DNA of 64,000 bases from Aegilops tauschii subsp. strangulata (taxonomy: Eukaryota; Streptophyta; Magnoliopsida; Poales; Poaceae), in contig NC_053035.3 of NCBI RefSeq assembly GCF_002575655.3, positions 381,277,792 to 381,341,791 of the forward strand, read 5' to 3'. The notes beneath the pieces were generated by a model. The model ran no database searches and was not told where the DNA came from. It was given only the letters and a program-made list of their open reading frames with translations. A program made the translations under genes and the position numbers. Shown here in pieces: positions 30,309-41,672 of the stretch (the stretch's first letter is position 1; each line of letters begins with the position of its first letter).

Positions 30309-33240
30309 GTAAAATTTTCTCCTCGTCCTGTGAGCCACCGCGCGCATCGGCGAGGGAGCGGGCGTAAGGCGTACAGTACTACTACTAGTAAGCAAGCTTC
30401 ACCTCATCCTGCGAGCCACCGCGCCTGTGGGTGGGGGATACGGCGTACTAAGCAATCTTCTCCTCGTTCTGCTAGTTGACGGGACACATCAAAAGTACTC
30501 CAGTGTATAGAGCCTTGCCTCTAAGGTAGGCCCCACATGGTTTGCCTCTTTTTTAACATAACGCGTCAAGTCGCAATTTGTTTGTTCACCCGTGGTAGAC
30601 GATCCTCCCTCCATCTAGTGGAAAACCAGTACACGTGTCAAATTACCACGTGGGCTGCCTTTTCGTACAGAATTGAGCTCCACTGTGTACCCGCGTGGGT
30701 GTGGTTGGGAAAGAGACGGGAGTACGTGCGCCGTGCGTGCACCTCTTCTCTTCGTGCACGTCCCCCACCTACGTGGGTGTGTGTGAGAGATACAAACCTA
30801 GACAAATGGCTTGTGCGTTCGTGAGTGTTTTTTGTTTTGGGGGGAGGTTGATTTCGTGAATGTATTTGTGGGAATATGTGTCGATGACATCTCAAACAAA
30901 ATTTTGCATGCAATGTGTGTGAAATGGAGGCCTATCCATATCATATATAGAGGGTCGGGCGATCCACGAGAAGAGAGGGAGGGGTCATAGATATCGATAG
31001 AGTCGAAGAGAGGATCAAATGGGTGGGTGCGAGATCGATGAAGAGAGCCATCAAAATTGTGTGTGTGTGCAAGTCAAAGATATAGGGCGACCGACCTAGC
31101 TACCGGAATGTCAGAGGGCACAGGTCAAGTTTGTGTGTGGCAGGGAGACATGACTAGAGCGCTCGATGTATCGGTGTGTGTGTGTGGGAGGGGGTGGGGG
31201 AGGGGTAGGCAGAGGCCTAACTATAGAGGTAGAACGACTCGTATATGTGTTGAGAAGGAGAGACCCAGCTATGTCTTGAGGGAGATCGGTCGACATCCAT
31301 ACATAACTGAAGGACAGGAAATAGGATGGGACAGAGAGAGAGAGGAGAGAGAGAGGGAGGGAGAGGGATAGTGCTGGATGGGTGATGGAGTTGCTTCTCG
31401 AAGATGGTGGGAGAGGCCTACTAGACAAACTGAGGGTGGAACTGTAATATTATCAATAAGAGTGGGGATGTGTTTCTGTGTGTGCATGATAGATCTGTCG
31501 GGACACGTCCATGGATGATGAAGGGGAACCATGTGTTTGGTAAGAAAACCTAACTAGATCGGTAGATCAATTGTTGTTTGTTGGAGGAAGGGAGAGACAT
31601 AACTAATGAGGTAGATCGATCGACGCGTGGGAAAAAACGAGTTATAAGGACCTAGCTAGCTATATGTATAGCGGGAGATCGGTCGGTGTACGTCCATTTG
31701 TTGGAGGCAAATAAGGCTCGGCGAGACGGATAGACAGAGAGAATGGAGCTAGGAGGTGGTGCGAGAGGCCCAGCTACTAGCTAGATAGGAGGAGGAGTGT
31801 GCGGTTGTGAGATCGATGAAAAGAGGGGCGAGAGTTTACACGTGTGTGGGACCGTATGAGAGACACGAGGCAAGGACACATAAAGGAGGAGATTGAAGGT
31901 GCGTGTGTATGTTGTAGGCAGACATCGCTGGAGAGGTTTATCGATTGGTGTGTGTCGGAAAGGAGTTGTGGAGACTGTGGGAGAACGACCTAAAGAAAAA
32001 AATGAATGTGCGCGATGGACAGAATGCTGAGGGAGGGGGAGGGCGAGGAGGGCGTGTGCATGCACGAGAGAAAGTTAGTGGTAGCTACAAAGGTTAGAGG
32101 ATTGTGTGGGTGTAAGAGACTAACAAAGATCATAATTTGATATGAAAGTGGATTCATATATTTGAACAGGAGATCATAGTGTTTTAAACATATGCATGCA
32201 TGAATATAGCGGTGATACGCGTGTTGTGGTTTTGCACATATTATACCATAATGTGATAATGCATGGCGTTTGCAACTCACAGCTAAATGTCGAACAATCT
32301 AAACCATACTATACATCGAACAATCTCACATTTTATTTGAATTTGTGATAATGTGTGGCGTTTGCAGCTTACAACTAAATATTGAACAATCTAAAAAATA
32401 CTATATATCGAACATTCTCACATTTTATTTGAATTTGTGGTAATGTGTGGTGTTTGCAACTCACATCTAAATACTTGTAGGCGTAGGGGGCGGGGCACCA
32501 TACATAATGTGATAAACACATTATACATATGAGACATGGTTTAGTTTGTGAAGATCTAGCTAGAGCTTGAAATGTACTATAATTTGAAATCAACATAAAG
32601 TGGATTCACAAAATCGAGTTCGAGTTCATATAGTACACATAGTTCATATGTAACTCGAGACTAATCATGTGGTGTGCTGTGAAGATAATACACAAACGAT
32701 GGTTTAACTTGACAATAATGACAATTGTAGATCTTATTAAAACAAAGAAACGAATTCAAATGCTTTGACTTCACAACAATCATTATTGTAGATCTTATTC
32801 AAATAGAGAAACTAATTCAAATTTAGTTCATATTGAAGCGGTAGTATATACATTTGGAATGCACTAAAACGTTCATTTGAGTACTAGGTTGCATGCATTA
32901 TACACGTAGCGAAACATTTTAATTGAACATAACATGAATTCAAAGTTTTGAATGACATTTGTAGTGCGAATTGATTTGGTACAGTACACGTTAGGCTTGT
33001 CCGGAAATTTCAACCCGCGCCTTGTTAGCCTGAAATATTTAAGATATATCTTTGTCTCGTTGTGCTCCGACAACTCCCTCCATCTCAACCCGCGTCTTGC
33101 TATTCCAAAATTACAAAGCGCGCGAAAACTCTCACCTCCTATGAAATCCCGGCACGCGAATTGCCCGTGATACCCCTGAACCGAAAGAACCGCCTCAAAT
33201 CGGTGGGGGTACTTTCATAACTTACCCCACATTTCGGACA
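30309..33240. other. CACTA interior: purine-rich and A+T-rich non-coding sequence
   Basis: No gene recognised. From about 30950 to 32100 the plus strand is G/A-rich with GATCGAT words and many GAGAG runs, including a GA-rich simple repeat at about 31330-31372. Around 32270-32480 two or three copies of CATTTTATTTGAATTTGTG.TAATGTGTGG sequence form an imperfect tandem duplication. ORFs here are low-complexity. Confidence 0.5.
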
Positions 33241-33930
33241 AGCACGTCCCTAAGCCATGGTTCCCCACTCCCATCCCATCCGCCCACCCATTCGTACACC
33301 GAGGCCGGGAAAACCCGCGAAGCCCCACACCCTCCTCCGTCCGCCACCCAGCCGAAGCCTCTTCCCCGACGACGTCGTCCACAGCAACACCTCGACGTCC
33401 CTCATCCACCGTACCGGATGAGGATCCTTCGTCGATCTGGTTGTCCCGCCGGTTCAGCCACCCCATCCTCCACCTCCAAGGAGCTGCCCCGACGTTCCCC
33501 TCGTCTTTCGCACCACCTCCATTCCCACACGACCGTCTTCACCTGCACCACCGGAAGAGCATCATCATCACCGTTTCCTCGGATGAAGCTGCGGCCTAAT
33601 CGGCGCCACCAAAGAGGTTGTACAGTAATCGCCGCATTTTCTTCTTGATTCGATCTCACGGTGCTGCCGGCACTCGGTCCCGATCCGACACGGCGTGGCT
33701 CCATCCACGGCAGCGTCGCCGGCCACTTCCTCCATGGTGTCTCTCCCTCGGCGGCGACGTCCACATCAGTAGGAGCTGCTGCTGCTTTAGCTCTCGCTCG
33801 CGCTGCTGCTCTGCTCTTGCTCTCGGTCCCCTGTCTGGTCTACTCTTGCTCGCACTGCTGCTCTTGCTCCTGCTTGCGATGTTGCTCTGATTTAGCTACA
33901 CTTCAGTCGACTGATCGATTTTCAGGGGGC

Positions 33931-33951
33931 GGGGGGGGGGGGGGGGGGGGG
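33931..33951 (+). repeat. Poly-G run of 21
   Basis: Twenty-one consecutive G, preceded by GGGGGC at 33925-33930. It is likely length-variable and able to form G-quadruplexes. It lies in the first large intron of the gene. Confidence 0.85.
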
Positions 33952-34330
33952 CTCGCCGGAGTTAAGGAAGAACCAGCCGCAGCGGGGAGGGGGCTCGCCG
34001 GAGAGGTACCCCACTATCTATCTTAGGGTTCAAGGTGGGGGCGGTGGTCGCCGGCGGTGGTGGGGCGGTGGCGTGGGGATCGCCGGAGAAAAAGCTCGGC
34101 ACGGGGGGCCTAGAGGGATGGCCGGGGCGGCGGCGGACCGACGGTGGGGAGTGTTTTCGGGGCGGGCGGGGCGGCGGGGGGCAGCTGTTTGCCCGGTGGT
34201 GGCAGGCGGCTCAGGGGGGTGGAGGTTGAAGATGAACTGCAGGCCCTTGATTTCATATCCAACGGCTGCAAAATCATCTGACCGGAGATTAAAAAGTCAG
34301 TCGACTGACGTGTAGCCTCACCTCTATGCG

Positions 34331-34430
34331 TTCAGTTTCGACAGTAAAATTCAGTTTCGACAGCAAAGTTCAGTTTCGACAGTTAAGTTTAGTTTCGACA
34401 GTTAAATTCAGTTTTGACAGTTAAGTTCAG
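34331..34430. repeat. Minisatellite, 19-bp unit, about 5.3 copies
   Basis: TTCAGTTTCGACAGTTAAG-like units start at 34331, 34350, 34369, 34388, 34407 and 34426, each with one to three changes. It lies in an intron, upstream of the exon at 34547. Confidence 0.92.
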
Positions 34431-35889
34431 AGATGAGCGGCTGATGTATACATCTAGCACTTTGTGGTTATGTATTTTACGTCATCTATTGGAGATGCTA
34501 TTAGAATTCCGCTCAGGTTAACGTTGTCTCTCTTGTCCTGCTTCAGCCTCGGCATCGTACAACTCACCGAAGCTGCTCCAACGACGAAACCCTCCATCAC
34601 AGCGGAGCAGTACCTCGGGCTCCATCTCCAGACGCCTAAGATCTTCTTCCCCTCCTCCGACAGCCAAGTCAGCCGGAGCATCCTCACCGGCCAACCCAAT
34701 CACGCTGAGATCGACATGGCTTCGCCAAAGAGGTTGTACACTTCTTGTGGTTTGACTTAATCTACCATGCTTCTTTGCATCCTGTGATCTTCCAATTCTT
34801 GTGAACCAAACACCCAGATTGGCAGATATCCTGTGTTTTTAAATTCTCTGTTTTGCACGTGCATTCCTACCCTATTCCTGTCTATTTCCTATCCCTGCAT
34901 TGTTAGAATCCTCAAATTCAAACAAGCCCTTACACAATTACTTCTGTTACAGATATGTGTCAAAGAAAACCTTGTGTGGTTTGTCCTGCTCCTACGGTGC
35001 TGTGTTCCACCCCAGCTCAGCTGCTCCAACGACGGAAGGGTTCACCACAGCAGGGATCCGCTCTCCAGACTGTCTTTCGCTGCCTCAGATCTTCTTCCCC
35101 ACCGCCGGCAGCCACGACAACTGCATTACCATCATCAACTGAGCAAATGACCTTGAGGACTACACGGGTCCGCAAGAGAGGTCGCACTCTTCCGTGTCTG
35201 CTTACGTTATGCATCGCTTAATATGATGACATGCTACTTTATCGTCGTGTTCACCTATTAGACTCCGACTCAGGTCCAAACTTATGCTGAAACTTGAGTT
35301 TTTAAATGGTTGTGGGGTACATTTTGGGGCAGCAATCAGTACTATCTATCTACTATCTCGTTAATCTCGGGTGTCTACTATGAGTTTCATGTTGGGTGCA
35401 AACAAACATTAAAGGAGCCATTATTTGTATTTTTTAACTAAAGCTATTATCTGCCTGCTATCATTGGTTTTGGGTCTATCCACAGTTTGCTACCTTCACT
35501 CTGGATTTGTGCATGCACTCCTTACATAATCTCACTATGTTGTATTCCTATGCATGTCAGTTATTGTACACAATGGAACTGAACATGTAGAGCAAAAGAG
35601 ATGAGCCTTGCGTGGCAATAAAATTTCATGCAGACGTCGCTCCATGGTGGGCGCAAAGGCAGCCCCCCTCCACCCATTTTGGATCGTAATCAAGAGGAAG
35701 ATAACTGTTGTGAGGGGGATTCAGAAGCAGAAGACCACTCCTATTTACCCCATGAGGTCGTCGCTCTAACTTGGCATGCTAATGGTTGTAATATCATGCA
35801 TATGGTGCCTTGCATTGCTTACTGTATACATCAAAGATGTCATCTACTTAGTTTAGACATGCTTTGTGTCAATGCCATCTGTTTAGTTT

Positions 35890-37330
35890 CTTTATCGTAT
35901 AGGTGAATCATGCAATGCCATCTTGTTTAGCCAGGCATCATATATGTGAATTTTGCAATGCCACCCTGGTTAGCCAATCATCTTATATGTGAATTATATC
36001 ATGACATCATTTTTTTATTATGTCTTAAATTTGTCAATAATTTTAGTACATTCAATTACTCTTCCTGTGCATCAGCCATTTGGCACGGTCATGGAAAAAT
36101 CTGGAGTGGAAACAAGGTCTTCAAAGCAGACAATGCTATCTAACGAAGCGCATGTCTTGCTGGTTACAGATAGCTCCTCAGAGGAGGATTCAGAGATAGA
36201 TGACCAGTCCTATTCCCCCCCGAGGTGCATGCTCTAACTTGGCAGGGTTATGTTGCTCATATCGGGCGTATGGTATCTTGCATTGCTATGTCATTTGCTT
36301 AGTTTAGACATGATTTGTGTGAATGCCACCTATTTAGTGTCTAATTACCATATATGTGAATTATGCAATGCCATCTTGTTGCAAGACATTATATATGTGA
36401 ATTATGCAATGCTATCTTGTTGCAAGGCATTATATATGTGAATTATCCAATGCCATGCTGTTTAGCCAAGCGTCATATATGTGAATTATATCATGCCGCC
36501 CTTTTTTTGTATTTCTCATTGCTTTTGTCGACAATGTTTGTATATTCAACTGCTCTTCCTGTGCATCAGCCATTTGAATTGGTGATGGAGAAATCTGGAG
36601 TGAAAACAAGGTCTTCAGAGCAGACAATGCTACCTGCTGAAGCAGATATCATGCTGGTTACAGATAGCTCTTCAGAGGAGGATTCAGAGGCAGATGACCA
36701 GTCCTATTATCCCCCTGAGGTGTATGCTCAAACTTGGCAGGGTTATATTACTCATATCATGCATATGTTGTATTGCAATGCTTAGTTTTTACATCATATA
36801 CACGATATTGAATGCCATCTCCTTAGTTGACACATCATATATGCGATTGCCCTCTGCTCACTTCCTTAGTATATAAATCATATATTTGAATTATATCATG
36901 CCATGATGTTTACATAGACAGCATGTATCTGAATTATGGCATTCCAACCCATTTTCTAAAGACATAATATAGTTATATCATCTAATCCTATTTACATAGT
37001 CATCATATTTTGAATTATGTCATTCTATACGTGAATTATATCATGCCATCATGTTTCCATCGACGGCATGTTTGTGATTTATGGCATGCCAACCACTTTA
37101 ATAGACACATCGTATAGTTATATCATGTCATCCTGTTTACATAGTCATCATATTTTAAAGTATGTCATTCTATCCTGTTTAGTTAGCCATCGTACATGTG
37201 AAATTGTGTCATCCTATCCTGTTTAATTAGCCATCATATATTTGAAATTATGTCATGCTATTCTGTTTGGTTAGACAACATAAATGTGAATTATTTCATG
37301 CCCTGTTTTCTTCCCTACTATCCATTGCAC
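35890..37330 (+). repeat. Intronic tandem repeat around ATGTGAATTATGTCATGCCAT
   Basis: Units of about 35-50 bases built from CATCATATATGTGAATTATG and CAATGCCATCTTGTTTAGCC recur through three introns, between and on both sides of the duplicated exons. At least fifteen diverged copies can be picked out. The array and the exon copies probably expanded together. Confidence 0.8.
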
Positions 37331-38221
37331 CTGTCTATCTTACAATGTCTGTACATTCAATTACTTTTCTTGTTTATCAGCCATTTCAATTGGAGGGGGT
37401 GATGGCAGTATCTGTGGGAGTAAAAACACGGTCTTCAGAAAAGATCGTGCTACCTGTCGATGGAGATAGAACCACGGTTGTACTTGCCCAAGAACCAGCC
37501 CCACCACACATAACCCAGACTCACGCAGATTGTACCCCTACCCAGTTGGATAGAGAACCAGCTACACCCCTGCTAACCCAACTCCAGCAGATAGTAACCC
37601 AGTTCCCGTTGACACAGCACCGTTTGCACCACAGAGCACCCAAACACGATCAGTTAGTAAGGCAACTGCAGTGCCCAAAGCACGAGGACCACCACTCCGA
37701 ACCCCAAGTCAATGCTTAAAGCAGAAGAAGAATTGTTCTCAGGTCAGGTTCCGTAGCTATGGTTCATACTACTTTGCTCTTGCATCACTGTATTTACTCA
37801 TACCAACTAATTTCAAATTTGAAGGATGCAATTGAAACTCCAATGGCGCAACAGGTATGTTTTAAACCTGTTTCTTTAACATGTTTGCTGTTGTAACTTG
37901 CTCTATGTTGATTTCAGTTTCAATTGAATAAACAATTATGTTCTCATGCCATGCACATTACAAGTGTTGTTATTGCTGTGTAGTTTCCCACACTTATATT
38001 CTGTCTATGCTGCTTTGTCTTAAATAGATATGATTCGAACTGTATATATCTTGATTTGGCAACATAAACTAGAATGATATAGACCATACAGTGACCATAC
38101 TACATAGATATATGTTTGTTTCATGCTGTCATCCTGTCCACCTTACTACTGAACTGGTTTACCAAAATGAGTTTCATATACTACATTGTAAACCTGTGAT
38201 GTGTTTGTTTGTTTCTCTTTG

Positions 38222-38659
38222 AACGCGGATAAAATATTGGAGAAGAGTACCCCGTTATGCAATGGTAAAGGAAGTAATGCAGATAAGGTTCAAGATAGTG
38301 AGACATCCCTGTTGTTCTCCAAGAAAGCTGATAAAAACTATATTGAAGACACTGAGACAACCCCAAAGTCCTGTCTTGATGTAGTGTTCGAGTTACTGGC
38401 TACTACTGCTGGCACCAGCTCTTCGAACTCGCTGCCTAAATCAGTTCGGCTTCTTGAGTCTCAACTTCAAGTTGAAAGACATCAATCAGATGTTATGCGA
38501 CAGGAAGCCGAAGGACTGAGGAAGTCCCTGCAGAATTCAGATGCATACTTTCTGGTGCAACAGCAAGTGCTGGTGGATTTAAGTACCAAACAAGATAAAG
38601 TTAATAAGCTTGCTAAGCATCTTGCCAGCATTATGGGTACCCAGGATATTGTTTCTTGA
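38222..38659 (+). CDS. Last exon of the CACTA gene: coiled-coil C terminus
   Basis: This is the longest open exon of the gene (145 codons plus stop). The first half is Ser/Lys/Thr-rich. The second half, from VRLLESQLQVERHQSD to DKVNKLAKHLASIM, shows heptad-like spacing of Leu, Val and Ile over about 70 residues and should form a coiled coil. It ends GTQDIVS. The frame upstream to 38201 gives an ATG, but it lies in what looks like intron, so the exon start is taken from the protein-like sequence starting NADKILEKS. A clear AG acceptor is missing. Confidence 0.5.
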   Translation, partial: NADKILEKSTPLCNGKGSNADKVQDSETSLLFSKKADKNYIEDTETTPKSCLDVVFELLATTAGTSSSNSLPKSVRLLESQLQVERHQSDVMRQEAEGLRKSLQNSDAYFLVQQQVLVDLSTKQDKVNKLAKHLASIMGTQDIVS

Positions 38660-38889
38660 GCTCTTCTGAAGTGGTTTCAGTTCTGGACTTGTTTTGCTGC
38701 GGCGTTTATATGCTGCTTTGTTCCCTATATTTGCACTTGTGGCGAACTTTGATGCCCAGTGGATGTAATATGTGTAATAGCCGTGATAGCCTACCGTAAG
38801 TTGCTTACTTATTTATTTCCTTATTGTCTTGTTTATTTGTTTTCTTGCAGTCAGTGCAGTTCTTTTTCCGCGGTTTGCTAGTGGCCGCA

Positions 38890-39720
38890 ATAACCTATTT
38901 TTTAAAACTAGGCCACATTAACAATGGGCTACATATTTACTGTAGTTAACATGGGCCTCCTACGGGCCGTAGAAACAATGGGCCTTCTAAGGGCCTTAGA
39001 AACAAGGGGCCTTCTACGGGGCGTAGACACAATGGGACTTCTACGGGCCGTATGATCGGTTGGCCAAACATGGGCCAATAACAGACCACATTATGGCCGT
39101 AAATGGGCTAGAGTTGAAATCGTTCTTTCATGGGCCGACCATAACGGGCCGTCGTTAATCGGCCGTATTTGATGACACTATGAAAATGGCCCAACGTATT
39201 AACGGGCCACAAACGGGCCGACTGTAACCATGGGCTGTATTTGGCCCACAAGTAGAAAATGACAGTAACGGGCCGAAAGTAAACGAATGCTGGAAATGAG
39301 CCCAAGAATAAATGGGCCCTAAGAAGGCCGAAAGATAACATGGGCTAGAAACGGCCCAACGGAATAATGGGCCGTTAATGGGTATAAAGTGATACACTGT
39401 TCATTACGGGCCAGTTTTACCACGGGCCGTTAATGGGCCGAGGGTTACTAAGGGCCTCATATGGGCCAAAAGACGTCATGGGCCATACATGGGCCGGAAG
39501 TTAAAACAGGCTGGAATTATATTGGACGGCCGAGATGACGCTACTGGGCCTAATTCGGATAGGCCGTAAATGAGCCCTGGGTTAGCGGGCTGTAAATGGG
39601 CTATATGTGAACATGCCATTAATAGGCTTGCCGTGGGCCGGCCCGCCACCTTTTGACCAAGTCAAACGGGCCAGCCTTTTCACAGGAATGGGCCTCTGTT
39701 GGGCCGTGCCACATGTCGAC
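38890..39720. repeat. CACTA right subterminal GGGCC repeat cluster
   Basis: About thirty GGGCC/GGCCC words, mostly as ATGGGCC or ACGGGCCG, lie in about 800 bases with TAACGGGCCG-like context. They fill the interval between the gene's 3' end and the right terminus. Such arrays are typical transposase-binding subterminal repeats of CACTA elements. Confidence 0.8.
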
Positions 39721-40106
39721 GTATCATAGGTGCTTTGGGTCCAATGAGTGGATGACATCTGTCCCAATGGTGAGCCGACACGTGTTTCCTCCAGCCAATG
39801 ATGATTTTACACGTGGAAAATCCCCATTGGCCAGGGCTGTTAACGGGTTATCGGATCCAAAACCGGACCCGATAGCTTAACAGCGTTCCGTTACGGTGGA
39901 TGCCACGTGTCGGTCACCCTTGACGAAAGCACTTTTGTGACGCGTGATTTATCGTCATGGAAGTGGACACTTCCGTGATGATAATTTTGGTAATGTCATG
40001 GAACACTTCTACGACAGCACAGGTATGACTATCTTGATTCTGTCATAAATTTTTCATGGATGTACATGCATGACAGAAAACGTGACCTACTGTGACAAAC
40101 ACGTAT

Positions 40107-40134
40107 CATCACGGAAGTGTATTTTTTTGTAGTG
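40107..40134 (-). repeat. CACTA right terminal inverted repeat
   Basis: Read inward: CACTACAAAAAAATACAC then TTCCGTGATG. The canonical CACTA end is intact here, unlike the left end. ATA follows at 40135-40137. Confidence 0.9.
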
Positions 40135-40137
40135 ATA

Positions 40138-40641
40138 CCTCTCCGACAATCGGAGTGACAAATCCTAATCTTGATCTATGCCAACTCAACAAACATCATC
40201 GGAGACACCTGTAGAGCATCTTTATAATCACCCAGTTACGTTGTGACGTTTGATAGCACACAAAGTGTTCCTCTGGTATTCGGGAGTTGCATAATCTCAG
40301 TCATAGGAACATGTATAAGTCATGAAGAAAGCAGTAGCAATGAAACTGTAACGATCATAATGCTAAGCTAACGAATGGGTATTGTCCATCACATCATTCT
40401 CCTAATGATGTGACCCCGTTCATCATATGACAACACATGTCTATGGCTAGGAAACTTAACCATCTTTGATTAACGAGCTAGTCAAGTAGAGGCATACTAG
40501 GGACATTCTGTTTATCTATGTATTCACACATGTACTAAGTTTCCGGTTAATACAATTCTAGCTTGAATAATAAACATTTATCATGATATAAGGAAATATA
40601 AATAACAACTTTATTATTGCCTCTAGGGCATATTTCCTTCA
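40138..40641 (-). repeat. 3' LTR of Angela B, second part
   Basis: Continues the LTR interrupted at 20624 (CCTCTCCGACAATCGGAGTG onward) and ends GGCATATTTCCTTCA at 40641. This is the 5' terminus of the LTR on the minus strand. Confidence 0.9.
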
Positions 40642-40959
40642 GTCTCCCACTTGCACTAGAGACAATAATCTAGTTCACATCGCCATGTGATTTAACACTA
40701 ATAGTTCACATCGTCATGTGATTTAACACTCTATAGTTCACATCGCCATGTGACCAATACCCAAAGGGTTTACTAGAGTCAATAATGTAGTTCACATCGC
40801 CATGTGATTAACAACCAAAGAGTACTAAGGTGTGATCATGTTTTGCTTGTGAGAGAGGTTTAGTCAATGGGTCTGCCACATTCAGATCCGTATGTATTTT
40901 GCAAATTTCTATGTCTACAATGCTTTGCATGGAGCTACTCTAGCTAAATGCTCCCACTT

Positions 40960-41667
40960 TCAATATGTATCTAGATCGAGACTCAGAGTCATCCAGATCA
41001 GTGTCAAAGCTTGCATCGAGGTAACTCTTTACGACGAACTCTTTGTCACCTCCATAACCAAGAAATATTTCCTTAGTGCTCTAAGGATAATTTTGACTAA
41101 TGTCCAGTGATCTACTCCTAGATCACTATTGTACTCCCTTGCCAAACTCTGGGCAGGGTATACAATAGGTCTAGTACATATCATGGCATACTTTATAGAA
41201 CCTATGGCTGAGGCACAGGGAATGACTTTCATTCTCTCTCTATCTTCTGTCGTGGTCGGGCTTTGAGTCTTGCTCAACTTCACACCTTGCAACATAGGCA
41301 AGAACTCCTTCTTTGACTGTTCTATTTTGAACTACTTCAAAAACTTGTCAAGGTATGTACTAATTGAAAAAACTTATCAAGCATCTTGATCTATCTCTAT
41401 AGATCTTGATGCCCAATATGTAAGCAGCTTCACCAAGGTCTTTCTTTGAAAAACTCCTTTCAAACACTCCTTTATGCTATCCAGAAAATTCTACATCATT
41501 TCCGATCAACAATATGTCATTCACATATACTTATTTGAAAGGCTGTAATGCCCCCACTCACTTTCTTGTAAATACAGGCTTCATGCAAGTCTGTATAAAA
41601 CTATATGCTTTGATCAACTCATCGAAGCGTAAATTCCAACTCTGAGATTCTTGCACCAGTCCATAGA
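40960..41667 (-). pseudogene. Angela B: reverse transcriptase C terminus and RNase H start
   Basis: The minus-strand frame at 41029-41301 reads MLQGVKLSKTQSPTTTEDRE and RMKVIPCASAIGSIKYAM, the conserved stretch between RT and RNase H in Angela-type elements. Sequence further left encodes the DLDDSKS-like RNase H start. Frameshifts occur before 41400. The RT coding is cut at 41667 by the Gypsy element. Confidence 0.8.
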
Positions 41668-41672
41668 TGGGT
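41668..41672. repeat. Target site duplication TGGGT of the Gypsy element (partner 52652-52656)
   Basis: TGGGT precedes the 5' LTR and follows the 3' LTR. Joining the flanks restores collinearity of the Angela B RT region. Confidence 0.9.

Larger units (their letters stand above)
33418..38659 (+). pseudogene. Multi-exon gene of the CACTA element with duplicated exons
   Basis: Inferred exons (plus strand): a first exon ending near 33615 at CCAAAGAG/GTTGTA; 34547-34732; one starting at about 35018 (after ACCCCAG) and ending near 35176 (AAGAGAG/GT); 35634-35756; 36076-36224; 36570-36719; 37381-37742; 37825-37854; 38222-38659. Exons two and three share AAPTT and IFFP. The fifth and sixth (149 and 150 bases) are near copies (PFELVMEKSGVKTRSS, then DSSSEEDSEADDQSYYPPE) and the seventh starts alike. 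Most middle exons are phase 0. The protein would be Ser/Glu-rich with a C-terminal coiled coil (RLLESQLQVERHQSDVM), as in accessory (TnpA-like) CACTA proteins; that role is inference. Damage: one C lost in exon five, a frameshift in exon seven near 37530-37570, and a poor acceptor before 38222. Confidence 0.6.
20625..40134. mobile_element. CACTA (En/Spm-type) DNA transposon, about 19.5 kb, no transposase seen
   Basis: The right end read inward is CACTACAAAAAAATACAC and the left end is GACTACAAAAAAAAGACAC (C to G at the first base). These are inverted repeats of about 25 bases flanked by ATA duplications. Subterminal regions are dense in short repeats (TATGACA/TGTCATA-like words, GGGCC words, tandem arrays), typical for wheat CACTA elements. 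No TNP2-type transposase frame is visible in any reading frame. Cargo: a plus-strand multi-exon gene, exon-like minus-strand pieces, a coiled-coil pseudogene, a Copia gag scrap and several MITEs. Likely non-autonomous. Confidence 0.9.

Noticed and set aside
30537..32280. ORFs of 73-105 codons on both strands in the purine-rich region
   Set aside because: They are kept open by GA- and GT-rich simple sequence and show no domain.
20625..40134. Reading the CACTA element as autonomous
   Set aside because: No TNP2 transposase motif was found in any frame; only accessory-type and captured sequence is visible.
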